Of a stretch of 64,000 nucleotides of DNA, positions 20,013-29,200 are shown in pieces; position 1 is the stretch's first letter; each line of letters opens with the position of its first letter. The notes below the pieces were generated by a model. The model ran no database searches. It worked only from the letters and a program-made list of their open reading frames with translations, and was not told the DNA's origin. The position numbers and the translations under genes were made by a program. This DNA is from Pyrinomonadaceae bacterium (GTDB lineage Bacteria > Acidobacteriota > Blastocatellia > Pyrinomonadales > Pyrinomonadaceae). The stretch is from NCBI GenBank assembly GCA_025054715.1, contig JANWYH010000001.1, forward strand, positions 246,001-310,000, given 5' to 3'.

Positions 20013-20783
20013 TTGATGAGTTTTTTACAGCAAGGGCTTTACGAACTTCAAGAGCTAACGCTTCTGACTTTCAGAGCCTTCTACCGTTTAAGGAAAAAGC
20101 CTCGTTATTTCCGTGAGGTGATTCAGCAAATAGACATCATAGGTGTTGGCTCGACTCCGATAATTTTGCTTACAGGTTTTTTTACAGGAGCAGTCTTGGT
20201 GTTACAGAGTTTTCAGATTCTTGCTTACTACGGTGCACAAAGTCAAGTAGGTAGGATGGTTACGTTTTCGCTTTTTCGCGAGCTGGGACCGGTTTTAGCC
20301 GGACTTATGGTTGCCGGAAGAATAGGCTCTGCGATTACCGCAGAACTCGGTTCGATGGTTGTCTCACAGCAAATAGACGCAATGCGAGCTTTAGGAACTG
20401 ATCCGGTTAAAAAACTAGTTGCACCACGTATAATAGCATTGCTTGTTGCGCTTCCGCTTTTAACCGTAGTTGCTAATGTCTCGGGAATAATCGGCGGCGG
20501 AATCACCTCAAAGTACATTTTTAATCTCGATACCACCGTGTTTATTTCTTCGGTTCTGGATGCGATCACAACGAAAAATATAATCGTTACCTTGGTAAAA
20601 CCTTTCTTTTTTGGTTTGATTATCGGAAGTGTTGCTTGTTATAAAGGTTTGGGGACTACTGGAGGCACGGTTGGTGTAGGAATTTCCACCACCAGGTCTG
20701 TCGTCTTGTCATCAATTGTGATAATAATTGCAGACTTTTTCCTAACCCGAGCCTTGCAGAACATCCTAGGGATAGATTTCTAG
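20013..20783 (+). CDS. mlaE: MlaE-type phospholipid ABC transporter permease
   Basis: Permease of the MCE/Mla system that moves phospholipids between inner and outer membranes. The 256 residues contain five to six hydrophobic segments, and the family hallmark [14 protein letters not shown] followed by [13 protein letters not shown] (about 105-135). The C-terminal [14 protein letters not shown] motif is also typical. It is directly followed by mlaF (1-nt gap). No MCE-domain (mlaD) gene follows here, so the substrate-binding component must be elsewhere. Confidence 0.93.
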   Translation: MMSFLQQGLYELQELTLLTFRAFYRLRKKPRYFREVIQQIDIIGVGSTPIILLTGFFTGAVLVLQSFQILAYYGAQSQVGRMVTFSLFRELGPVLAGLMVAGRIGSAITAELGSMVVSQQIDAMRALGTDPVKKLVAPRIIALLVALPLLTVVANVSGIIGGGITSKYIFNLDTTVFISSVLDAITTKNIIVTLVKPFFFGLIIGSVACYKGLGTTGGTVGVGISTTRSVVLSSIVIIIADFFLTRALQNILGIDF

Positions 20784-20784
20784 A

Positions 20785-21624
20785 ATGAGTCAAGTAAATC
20801 CCTTTGAAGAGAGAATGTTTCCGGCCATAGAGTTTCGTGATGTTTATCTATACTATGATGATAAGAAAGTCCTAGATGGCATAAGCTTTACCGTCCGAAA
20901 AGGCGAAACCAAGATTATCTTGGGAAGATCCGGCGGAGGAAAATCCACGATAATAAAGCTAGTTTTAGGATTGATAAAGCCGGATTCAGGAAGAATTCTA
21001 ATTGATGGTGAAGATATAACTGACTATACCGAACCTGAAATGATGAGGGTTCGTCAAAAGATTGGTATGGTTTTTCAGGAAGGTGCGCTTTTCGATTCGC
21101 TATCCGTTTATGACAATGTAGCTTACAAACTTCACGAGCAAGGATTACCAGAAGAGATTGTCGAAGAAGAAGTCCGAAAGATGCTTCGTTTTGTTGACTT
21201 AGAAGATGCTATCGACAAAATGCCGAGTCAACTTTCAGGCGGAATGCGAAGACGCGTCGGAATAGCTAGAGCTTTAGTCGGACATCCAGAAATAGTTCTT
21301 TTTGATGAGCCAACAGCAGGACTTGATCCGCCTACAGCAAGAACCATCTGCGAACTAGTAGTAAAACTTCGTGATTTGGAAAATGTCTCTTCTATATTCG
21401 TAACTCACGAAATGCAAAACATAGAATATCTAAGCTCTGAATACGCCGTTATAAACGAAAAAGGAGAAGTTGTATTTGAAAAAGAAGGTGAAAAGCTCTG
21501 CCTTATAAACACAGAAATAATGATTTTGCGAGAGGGAAAAATCATCTTCAGCGGAAAGGATGAACAGCTAAAAAAAGCGGCAACAACAGACCCATACATT
21601 AGAAGGTTTTTGCACGGAAGATAG
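20785..21624 (+). CDS. mlaF: MlaF-type ABC transporter ATPase
   Basis: ATPase of the Mla/MCE phospholipid transporter. Walker [10 protein letters not shown] (about 50), Q-loop [16 protein letters not shown], signature [15 protein letters not shown] (about 152), Walker [14 protein letters not shown] and H-loop VTHEM. After the H-loop there is an extra stretch of about 30 residues ([15 protein letters not shown] ... EGEKLC) that standard MlaF proteins lack; it may be a lineage-specific insertion. The start at 20785 is 1 nt after mlaE; ATG 20815 is an alternative. The C-terminus ends IRRFLHGR, as in the family. Confidence 0.92.
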   Translation: MSQVNPFEERMFPAIEFRDVYLYYDDKKVLDGISFTVRKGETKIILGRSGGGKSTIIKLVLGLIKPDSGRILIDGEDITDYTEPEMMRVRQKIGMVFQEGALFDSLSVYDNVAYKLHEQGLPEEIVEEEVRKMLRFVDLEDAIDKMPSQLSGGMRRRVGIARALVGHPEIVLFDEPTAGLDPPTARTICELVVKLRDLENVSSIFVTHEMQNIEYLSSEYAVINEKGEVVFEKEGEKLCLINTEIMILREGKIIFSGKDEQLKKAATTDPYIRRFLHGR

Positions 21625-21733
21625 AGTCTTTTTAGAATTGGAACCATTTGTAAGTGAATAGTTAAGCCTTAGGGGTTGTTTTGGTAGAGTAGAGATGTAT
21701 CGCCGAAAAATCAATCAAGTCCTCGATTTATAT

Positions 21734-22345
21734 CTATTTCGGTTCTGGATAAGGCACAAAACAGCGTCGGCAACGAGCTTCGTATTTATCTGCTGCTCCT
21801 ACTTCGATTCTTTCTGTTGAAGCTGAAATTCTCTGCGAATAATTTGCCGTCGCACCGCATTTCATACAAATAGCATGAGTTTTAGTTATGAATTCTGCTA
21901 TGGCAAGAAGTTGTGGCATTGGTTCAAAGGGTTTTCCTGTGTAGTCCTGATCCAGTCCTGCGATAATGACTCTTTTACCTCTATTTGCAAGATCATTTGC
22001 TGCGCTAACTAGCTCCATATCGAAAAATTGACCTTCGTCAATTCCTACTACTTGTGTATCAGGTTCGATAAGAGACATCATTTCGGCTGTGTTAGACACG
22101 GGTTTTGATATGTGCGATAAGCCGGAGTGAGATATGATTTCGTCAACTGAATATCGGTTGTCAATTTTTGGCTTAAAAACTTGAACTTTTTGTTTAGCGA
22201 TTTGAGCTCTTTTAAGTCTGCGTATTAGCTCTTCACTTTTTCCCGAAAACATCGATCCTACAATGACTTCTATCCATCCGACTCGTCCATTTTCTTTCGT
22301 TAAAAATTTTTCTCTATCGTCACCGTAAACAAACTCTTCAATCAT
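21734..22345 (-). CDS. tdk: Thymidine kinase
   Basis: Type II thymidine kinase of the salvage pathway. P-loop [19 protein letters not shown] (about 33-51), [10 protein letters not shown] for the catalytic Glu and Walker B, and two CxxC zinc pairs near the C-terminus (CMKC, CRRC). I chose ATG 22345 ([10 protein letters not shown]), giving 203 residues. The frame continues upstream to 22495, but that portion overlaps the 3' end of the VWA gene and has no family similarity. An additional start closer to the P-loop cannot be excluded. Confidence 0.92.
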   Translation of the reverse strand: MIEEFVYGDDREKFLTKENGRVGWIEVIVGSMFSGKSEELIRRLKRAQIAKQKVQVFKPKIDNRYSVDEIISHSGLSHISKPVSNTAEMMSLIEPDTQVVGIDEGQFFDMELVSAANDLANRGKRVIIAGLDQDYTGKPFEPMPQLLAIAEFITKTHAICMKCGATANYSQRISASTERIEVGAADKYEARCRRCFVPYPEPK

Positions 22346-22385
22346 ACTGAAAAAATTAGCATAAGAACAAATGAAAATCACTTTT

Positions 22386-23288
22386 TCATCGGCTTTTGGT
22401 TTTTTGGGAAATTGGTTTTGTACTAAAACCTTTTCTATGACGAACTTGCAAGCCCTCTCTTTGTATTTTGACTTGAATTGAATACCATTTCCCATCCATC
22501 TGAGAGGGTGGTGGCGAAAATGTGAGCGTATATTGTTTACCTAGTTCTTCTACGATTTGTTTGAAGGCTTCTTGAAGAGTAATCTTGGGAGAAATGGCTA
22601 TGAATCTGCCGCCAGATTTTTCAGCAAAATTTTTTAGAACGGCTTGATGAATAATTCGGTCCTTTCCTGCTTCAGGCGAGGACATATCAACCGTGTAAAT
22701 CATCACGTTTGCTTCTAAAGCGGCTTGCAAAGCTTTTTCGGCTGAGCGCTTGCTGAAGGTATCGGCTCCATCGGAGATGACAATTACAGCTCGGCGTAAC
22801 TCGCTTCTCTTAGAAAGCAACACGCAGGCTTCGTAAATTGCATCGTTTAGTATTGTCATTCCCTTTGCTTCTAAGTCAAAAATTGAGTCTTCCACATCGC
22901 GGCTGTTAGAAAAGTCTTGTATAAGGTGCATCTTTGAATCGAAATTAAAAATTGCAACCGTATCTTCATCCCTTATTTCCTGCAAAAACTTTATCGCTGC
23001 CGAGCGAGCGAGGCTTGTTTTATTTTCCATGCTTCCGGAAGTGTCTATCAAGATGACTGCTGCAAAGGGAGTTTCTTCTGTTGAAAAAGATGCGATTTTT
23101 TGAGGTTCGCCCTCTACGAAGATAGTAAAGTCTGTTTCTTTAAGCCCTGATACAGGGTTGCCTGCTTTATCGGTTACAAAAGCATTTACCACTACGATGG
23201 GAGATTCTATAAGGATTACTTCATCGTCTTGAGAAAATGAAGCGATTGCAAAAAACAGTATTATCAGGCTCGAGAGTTTTGTCTTCAC
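22386..23288 (-). CDS. Exported VWA-domain protein (VWFA-related)
   Basis: 300 residues with a short signal peptide ([15 protein letters not shown]). A small beta domain follows ([18 protein letters not shown] ... [11 protein letters not shown]) and then a VWA domain with an intact MIDAS: DTSGSM (about 87), a threonine in [10 protein letters not shown] and ISDGADTF. This architecture is abundant in Acidobacteriota under the name VWFA-related domain. The function is unknown; cell-surface adhesion or envelope sensing is usually suggested. It overlaps the preceding exported coiled-coil gene by 4 nt, indicating coupled expression of the two. Confidence 0.85.
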   Translation of the reverse strand: MKTKLSSLIILFFAIASFSQDDEVILIESPIVVVNAFVTDKAGNPVSGLKETDFTIFVEGEPQKIASFSTEETPFAAVILIDTSGSMENKTSLARSAAIKFLQEIRDEDTVAIFNFDSKMHLIQDFSNSRDVEDSIFDLEAKGMTILNDAIYEACVLLSKRSELRRAVIVISDGADTFSKRSAEKALQAALEANVMIYTVDMSSPEAGKDRIIHQAVLKNFAEKSGGRFIAISPKITLQEAFKQIVEELGKQYTLTFSPPPSQMDGKWYSIQVKIQREGLQVRHRKGFSTKPISQKTKSR

Positions 23289-23815
23289 CTTCTTAGCTTT
23301 AGCAAAACTTGAATTGACTTGATTACATTTATGAGTTCGTTTGATATTTCTATGGCGGTTACAGAGATAGCAAATCTCGAAGTCTTTTTCAAGATAGAAA
23401 GAAGTTTTTTAGAGCCTTCTTTGAGAAATTCGAGTTTTTCTTTGATGGAAACGTTTTCGGTTATTTTTTCTTCATCATCTTCTCCGCCGAGATAATCTCT
23501 TATTTTTTTTGCTGCTTTTTCAACTCGTTCTAGTTTTTTTTGATCCTCTTCGGTTAAAGACTCTTTTTGCTCGTAAGATGATAAGACTTCCTGACTTAAG
23601 CTGACTGCTTCTTCGGCTTTTTGTAAAAGCTCATCGAATTTCTTTTTTTCTTCTTCAACTCTTCTTCTTTCGATGGTTTCTTGTATTCCTTTGGGTAGGT
23701 CTTCTCTTTGGCGTGAGCGATCTCCGGGCGAACTTTCAAGATTTTGTCCAAAGGTAAGACAAAGCGTAGTGAAGAAAAGTAAAACCAGAAGCTTACTTTT
23801 GATTATCGCTTTCAT
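23285..23815 (-). CDS. Exported coiled-coil protein
   Basis: 176 residues. The signal peptide is clear (SKLLVLLFFTTLCLTFGQ). The mature part is highly charged with heptad-like patterning (ERRRVEEEKKKFDELLQKAEEAV ..., about 48-75, and 90-115), indicating coiled coils, followed by a C-terminal amphipathic helix ending in KLRR. No family recognised. It is sandwiched, with overlaps at both ends, between another exported protein and the VWA protein, so the three probably act together in the envelope. Confidence 0.78.
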   Translation of the reverse strand: MKAIIKSKLLVLLFFTTLCLTFGQNLESSPGDRSRQREDLPKGIQETIERRRVEEEKKKFDELLQKAEEAVSLSQEVLSSYEQKESLTEEDQKKLERVEKAAKKIRDYLGGEDDEEKITENVSIKEKLEFLKEGSKKLLSILKKTSRFAISVTAIEISNELINVIKSIQVLLKLRR

Positions 23816-24410
23816 TGTTGAGATTTATACCAATTTTTTCTGCAAACTTTCTCAAAAAATCTTCTTCGGCCTGGCCACTTGACTGCAAAGTTGTCCATTC
23901 AGAGCTGACGCCACTTTCGGTTCTTCCTTCAATCTTTGCAATTACGGAAACATAGTTCCTTATGCCATCAATTGACTGAACTTCTATCGTTAAAGTATAT
24001 CTCCCGCGAGTCCAGATGCTGTTCAAATCGGGTAAAATGGCATAGCGGTTAAGCTCATTAGCAGTTATGACGGAGCCTTTTGCAAAAACAAATGGTTGAG
24101 TTACTATCAAGCCTTCGCTTTTCCTTGAGGATGCCTCATCAACAATAAGCTTCATCTCATCGAGAGTTTCCATTATATTTTCAATTAGAACATCTCGACG
24201 TGCTACAACAGTTAGAGGGTTTGGCAGGCGTTCCTTTACTTTTGTCTTTCCTTTACCAAAGTCAAAACTTCTTCCAACATCGTTAGGTCTCGAGCCAATT
24301 CTATCAGAGTCAGCTCTTATTTGTTTAGTTTGCGTATCAACTCCTTTTTCTTGCTGAGCGAAGATAAAGGAAGAAAGTAGAACTACGGCTATTAAAAGTC
24401 TTATTGTCAT
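23793..24410 (-). CDS. Exported protein of unknown function
   Basis: 205 residues starting at ATG 24410 with a typical signal peptide (IRLLIAVVLLSSFIFA). The frame is open upstream to 24500, but the extra residues are hydrophilic and precede the signal, so I excluded them. The mature part has a basic linker followed by an alpha/beta region (RYTLTIEVQSIDG ... YVSVIAKIEGRTESG) that resembles a small periplasmic beta domain. No family is recognised. Its last 23 nt overlap the coiled-coil gene, making it the first of a three-gene exported cluster. Confidence 0.75.
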   Translation of the reverse strand: MTIRLLIAVVLLSSFIFAQQEKGVDTQTKQIRADSDRIGSRPNDVGRSFDFGKGKTKVKERLPNPLTVVARRDVLIENIMETLDEMKLIVDEASSRKSEGLIVTQPFVFAKGSVITANELNRYAILPDLNSIWTRGRYTLTIEVQSIDGIRNYVSVIAKIEGRTESGVSSEWTTLQSSGQAEEDFLRKFAEKIGINLNNESDNQK

Positions 24411-24530
24411 GTCGTTTCTAATGTTTTTATGATGCAATCTATAAAATAAGCTGTTGCAAGACTCAATGTCTATTTTAGAAAAAGTTTTTGGCTCTGACAA
24501 TCTTTTGAATGTTAGGGAATGACTTAAAAC

Positions 24531-24974
24531 TCAACTCGGAGGATGAGAGGAAATAATGTGTTTGTTTTCCGGTTCGGCTAGAAGCAAGTTTTTGTAGTGT
24601 TCGGGAAGAGTTCTTACTCTTTTTAGAGAGTCAGTTACTACGTGAAGGGTCTCTCCTTCTGCTATTACTGTATTGTCTGCTTCTCGAAGTATCTGATAGA
24701 CAAATCTAATTGAACGGCTTTTTATTTCGCCTATCTTTGTGCGAATCACAAGATCATCTTCATAAAAGGCAGGAGCTTTGTATCGGCAGTAAACCTCCGC
24801 CACTATAAGCCAAGCGTTATCTTTTTCTTCCATTTCTTTGTAGGAAAATCCGCGTGCACGGCAATAGTCGCTACGCCCTATTTCAAACCATATAGGATAA
24901 TTCGAGTGATGAACGATTCCCATCTTATCGGTTTCTGCGTAGCGGACCCTGATTTTTGTTTCATGCCAGTCCAT
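24531..24974 (-). CDS. Hotdog-fold acyl-CoA thioesterase (YbgC/4HBT type)
   Basis: 147 residues with the 4-hydroxybenzoyl-CoA thioesterase signature VRYAETDKMGIVHHSNYP, containing the catalytic aspartate (YAETD) and the hotdog helix, followed by the IRTKIGEIKSRSIRFVYQI beta strands. YbgC-like enzymes hydrolyse short acyl-CoA or acyl-ACP and often link to the Tol-Pal envelope system; no tol genes are adjacent. The start is ATG 24974 (MDWHETKIRVR); the open frame above it reads through tRNA-Gln. The ATG lies 6 nt from the CCA end of the tRNA. Confidence 0.9.
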   Translation of the reverse strand: MDWHETKIRVRYAETDKMGIVHHSNYPIWFEIGRSDYCRARGFSYKEMEEKDNAWLIVAEVYCRYKAPAFYEDDLVIRTKIGEIKSRSIRFVYQILREADNTVIAEGETLHVVTDSLKRVRTLPEHYKNLLLAEPENKHIISSHPPS

Positions 24975-24980
24975 AAAAGT

Positions 24981-25054
24981 TGGCTGGGAGACAGGGACTC
25001 GAACCCCGATTTCTTGAGCCAGAGTCAAGCGTCCTACCATTAGACGATCTCCCA
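24981..25054 (-). tRNA. tRNA-Gln (anticodon CUG)
   Basis: A 74-nt cloverleaf on the minus strand, with CCA encoded. Acceptor TGGGAGA pairs with TCTCCCA, anticodon stem CTTGA/TCAAG frames the loop CTCTGGC with anticodon CTG, and the T arm is CGGGG-TTCGAGT-CCCTG. The discriminator is G, as in glutamine tRNAs. A promoter is visible upstream, and the thioesterase gene follows after 6 nt. Confidence 0.95.
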
Positions 25055-25071
25055 GCTTCTTTCAAAGATAA

Positions 25072-25100
25072 AATTTACGCATGTCTTTGCGCTTTGTCAA
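25072..25100 (-). promoter_or_regulatory. Promoter of tRNA-Gln
   Basis: On the minus strand: TTGACA (25095-25100), 17 bp, TAAATT (25072-25077). The start point would be about 10 nt before the tRNA. The downstream thioesterase is probably on the same transcript. Confidence 0.65.
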
Positions 25101-25419
25101 ATTCAAAACTTATAAGCTGCCTTGCTACTTTGCAAAAGCCTTTTAGAATGGAGCTGAAATTTGTTATTACAGCTTATCAGTGAAAAGGGGGCCCCCACAT
25201 CCGTTATTTCTTATCTTTAGTTAGTAAGAAAATATTTGCTCGTGTTTACCGAGCCGATGAGGTTCAGTCCCTAAAGATTACGGTTAGCGTAAAGGGAACA
25301 ATCGTAAGAAAGGAAGACGGGAAAGTCTGATAGCTAGAGCAAAAAAGGTTCTTTGCATCGCAAAAGAGAGAAGGCAGAATTGTGTCATTATTTTGAACCG
25401 TAAATTAGCGAATCGGGGT
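25101..25419. other. Non-coding stretch with possible structured RNA
   Basis: No gene is visible. Several complementary segments cluster here: a GGGGGCCCCC palindrome (25187-25196); TTTGCTC (25235-25241), which could pair with GAGCAAA (25337-25343) to close a multibranch element; an alternative local hairpin GCTCG (25238-25242) with CGAGC (25250-25254) that would compete with it; an inner TCCCT...AGGGA pair; and CTTTGC-ATC-GCAAAAG further on. It matches no riboswitch family I know. The strand is unclear, although the tetR promoter follows on the plus strand. Confidence 0.35.
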
Positions 25420-25461
25420 TTGACAATTAAGATAAGATAGATTTAAAATACGAACGTTCGT
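25420..25461 (+). promoter_or_regulatory. tetR promoter with overlapping operator
   Basis: TTGACA (25420-25425), 18 bp, TAAAAT (25444-25449), immediately followed by the perfect palindrome ACGAACGTTCGT (25450-25461) over the predicted transcription start. The ATG of tetR is at 25470. The same 12-mer occurs again ahead of the TonB receptor, which strongly suggests autorepression. Confidence 0.8.
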
Positions 25462-25469
25462 TCAAGTAG

Positions 25470-26132
25470 ATGCCCAAGTTAGACGAAAAGGTTATCGTTA
25501 AAAAAAGAATGGCAATAGCTCGAGCAGCGAAAGAGCTTTTTATAAGGCAGGGGTTTCATGCTACCTCAATGCGCGACATTGCGCGACGTGCAAGAGTGTC
25601 GCTCGGAAATCTCTATAACTACTTTGAGACAAAGGAAAGCATTTTTGAATTTATTATCAATGATTATGTCGAGGTCATAAATGGCAAACTGAAGAATATT
25701 TTAGATCAGATTGACGAACCGCTTGAGCCGAGGAATTTGAGGTTTCTCGGTGATAAGATAGGCGAGCTTGTGAACGAACATTCGGATTTTTGGTTGTTGA
25801 TGTATATTGACGTTCTTGAATTCAGAAATCGTCATTTTCGGAAGATGTTTGATGGGTTGGCAGAAAACTTTCGCCGTAGATTTTCTGATAAATTCGAGGC
25901 GATAAGGCAAAGAGGTGACCTGAGAGTTGGTGTTGATCCAGCTTGCGTGTTCACGGCGGCATATATGCAGTTTTTTAATTACTTTCTTGTTGAAAAACTT
26001 TTCGGTGGCAATCAGCATTTAGGTCTTAGTGATGGACAAGCGCTTAATTTTTTAACAAAACTTTTTTGCTATGGCTCTCTAAGCTCGCAAAAACTTGCGG
26101 AACTGAAAAGGGAATTTATTTTTTCAGGATGA
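25470..26132 (+). CDS. TetR-family transcriptional repressor
   Basis: 220 residues. The N-terminal helix-turn-helix is canonical (AAKELFIRQGFHATSMRDIA, then RRARVSLGNLYNYFETKESIF). The C-terminal ligand-binding half is helical and variable. The gene is flanked by two copies of ACGAACGTTCGT, one over its own promoter and one ahead of the TonB receptor, so it probably represses itself and the downstream lipid cluster. TetR proteins next to acyl-CoA ligases and hydratases often respond to acyl-CoA, which is the likely effector here. The start codon lies 8 nt after the operator, with no strong Shine-Dalgarno. Confidence 0.92.
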   Translation: MPKLDEKVIVKKRMAIARAAKELFIRQGFHATSMRDIARRARVSLGNLYNYFETKESIFEFIINDYVEVINGKLKNILDQIDEPLEPRNLRFLGDKIGELVNEHSDFWLLMYIDVLEFRNRHFRKMFDGLAENFRRRFSDKFEAIRQRGDLRVGVDPACVFTAAYMQFFNYFLVEKLFGGNQHLGLSDGQALNFLTKLFCYGSLSSQKLAELKREFIFSG

Positions 26133-26180
26133 GTCAACAGATTCCAGTAGGTTTTGTGATAGTCTTTTACAAAGATAAAA

Positions 26181-26192
26181 ACGAACGTTCGT
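26181..26192. promoter_or_regulatory. Second TetR operator, ahead of TonB receptor
   Basis: ACGAACGTTCGT, identical to the site at 25450-25461, here extended to an 18-bp palindrome AAAACGAACGTTCGTTTT (26178-26195). It lies 33 bp before the TonB receptor ATG (26225), in a promoter-like AT-rich stretch, where bound repressor would block transcription. Confidence 0.8.
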
Positions 26193-26224
26193 TTTTATTA
26201 AGTTTCGTAAAAAGGAGAAAGGAT

Positions 26225-29200
26225 ATGCGGGTTATAGGGTTGATTTGTTTGTTATCTTTAATGAGCGTTTTGAGTTTTGCTCAGACGGGGCAAGTCAGCG
26301 GAATAGTAACGGATCAAAACGGGGCTTTTGTTCAGGGAGCTTCCGTGAATTTAACAAGTTCGAGTGCAGGTTGGACGCGCCAAACGGTAACAAATTCCGA
26401 AGGCTTCTATTCGTTTCAACTTGTGCCGCCGGGAAAGTATAAAATTGAGGTTGAAGCGAATGGATTTGAAAATTATGAGGCTGATGTAGTCGTGAACATT
26501 ACCGAAACTACATCTTTGAATGTGCGGCTAAGTGTAAAGGGTAGCAAAGAAGAGGTAGTTGTTACTGCTGAAGCACCGGTTTTACAGACTGAGACATCAC
26601 AGCATGGACGGGTTATTACGGGCGAAACCTTGAGACAGTTACCATTGCCTACGAGAAATTTCCAACAACTTCTTACGCTTTCAGCTGGGGCGCAGAACTC
26701 TTTATCGAACAATACGGAGCTTGGGCGTGGCGATACCGTAATCAGCGTAAATGGACAGCGTACAACTTCTAATTCCGTGAGAATAAACGGAATCGATGCA
26801 AATTCTATAGGAACGAATTCTACACCGAACATTGCCGTTCCGGCGACTGATAGCTTACAAGAGTTTATTGTTCAAACCTCTCTTTATGACGCTTCGAGTG
26901 GAAGAAATTCGGGCGGTAATGTCGAAGCTGTAACAAAAAGTGGAACGAATGAATTTCGAGGCAATTTGTATTATTTCTTGCGTAATAAGTCGCTTAATGC
27001 CAATGATCCGTTTTTGAAAGCTTCTCGGATTGAACGTCCTGTTTTAGATCGACATCAATTCGGAGGGACTTTAGGTGGCAGAATCGTTAGAGACCGAGCC
27101 TTTTTCTTTGTTTCCTATCAAGGCACTAGAGAAAAAAACGGAGCTTCGCTTACAAATAGTCTAACTTTTCCTGTTATTCCAACTGGTTTGACAGATACTA
27201 ATCGCACAGTTACTGGACTGGCGGCTACTTTCGGCGTAAATGCAGCTTTCATAAGTCCAGTTGCTGTTGCTATCTTGAATGCAAGACTTCCAAATGGACG
27301 ATTTGCCATACCCTCTTCATCTGTGCCAAATAGGACTGCATCGCTACTTGGAATTACTCAACCGCAGTCAGGGTTATCGAGATTTCGGGAAAATCAGGCA
27401 AATGTAAATGGTGATTTTAACTTTACCTCTAGACACTCTCTATCGGCAAAGTTTTTCATAGCTGATAATCCCACCTTCCAAGCAAATTACAATTTTGCAG
27501 GACTCGGAAACGGTGTGAATCAACTGATAGGTTTTGGTGGTGACCTCACGATAAAACAAAAGCTATACTCGATTACAGATACATATGTTTTTTCCCCCAG
27601 TCTGGTTAATCAGTTACGTTTTGGATTTAATCGAATTCGTGTGACTAGTTTCCCTGAAGAACCTTTTACAGCTTCGCAATTTGGAATGACAACTCCATTT
27701 GCAAATCTCTATTCGGGTGCGCCAACGCTTTCCTTTAATGGCAGTGACGCACTTTTTGTTTTTGGTTCATCTCCGCTAGCAGATCAGTCTTCGAGAATAA
27801 ATGCTTACAGCATAGCGGATACACTTTCTTGGACTGTAGGTAAGCACAGGGTTCGTTTTGGAGCAGAATTTCGTTTTTCGCAGGTTAAGTTTTATTTTAA
27901 TGCCTTTACTCGCGGTCAAATAATATTCACCGATACGGTAACCATTGTAGGTGGAACACCTGTTGTGACAACTGCGTTTCAGAATTTTCTACAAGGCATT
28001 GGGACTTCACTTCAAGGTTCAGGCGTTTTTGATAGATACTTTAGAGTAAAGGATTTCAGTGGTTTTGTTCAGGATGACTGGAAGGTAACTAAAGATTTGA
28101 CGATAAACATCGGCTTAAGATATGACTTATTCGGACTTCCGGTTGAAGATCAAGGGCGATTAGTAAATTTCCTGCCTGATCAATTACGCATCGGTAGCAC
28201 TACTGCGCCTGCACCGCCGCCGAATGGATTTGTTCAGGCTTCGGGCGGTAAGCTTGCCGGTGTGCCGACAGTTGAGAAAACTCTTGTGCCAGTTGACAAG
28301 AATAATTTTGCGCCAAGAATTGGTTTTGCTTATAGAATCTGGGGAGATGACAATTTAGTTTTACGTGGCGGTTATGGAATCTACTACGATAGGTTCTCGA
28401 CTCGTTACGCAAACACACAGCTTTTTAACTTCCCATATTTTGCTCTTGGTGTAGGTTTGGTAAATTCGCTGGTTGCGCAGCCGAATCCTATCTTCCGTTC
28501 AATATCGAATCCATTCGTGCCTCTTCCATCGCCTTCGCAATTTCCTACGGCTGTGACCGTTCCATCTCCGCTTTCATCTACGGTGCCTGTTGTGGGCGTG
28601 CCGATAGCTGGTATCTTTGTTGATCCAGATTTACAAACTCCTTATGTTCAGCAGTATAGCATTGGCGTTCAGGGGCGTTTTGCAAAAGACTATGTTTTCG
28701 ATATTAGCTATGTTGGAAACCGCGGAACTCATCTTTTGCAAGTTATAACGCTGAATCAGCCTGTTTATAATCCTTCGACGGGGACTTTTACGCCTAGACT
28801 TGCTCCATCGAACGTTCTGTCTGCGAATAAGAATGTAACTGGTGGGATGCAGCAGGTGCAGACGACTTCCGTTTCATCTTACAATTCTTTGCAGATGTCT
28901 TTAAGTCGAAGGTTTGCTAGTGGGCTACAATTTTTAGCAGCATACACCGTTGGTCGTTCGGTTGATTATTATTCAGGTTCGGCAGTTAATGAGCTAACGA
29001 ATATGCCCGGCGATCAATTTAATTGGCGACTCAACCGTGGTTATTCAGACTTTAACCGTAAGCACCGGCTCGTAATTAGTGGTGTTTATGATATGCCTCG
29101 TCTGGTTGGAGATGAAAATCCAGCAAAATGGTTTCTGAATGACTGGCAGGTTGCCGGAATTGCTGTATTTCAGTCTGGCTTGCCTTTTTCGATAATTGAT

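Noticed and set aside
22346-22495. N-terminal extension of thymidine kinase
   Set aside because: Overlaps the VWA gene end in another frame, and the residues do not resemble Tdk.
25187-25343. 6S RNA, RNase P RNA or a known riboswitch
   Set aside because: None of the conserved core motifs of these families could be matched; kept only as an unassigned structured region.
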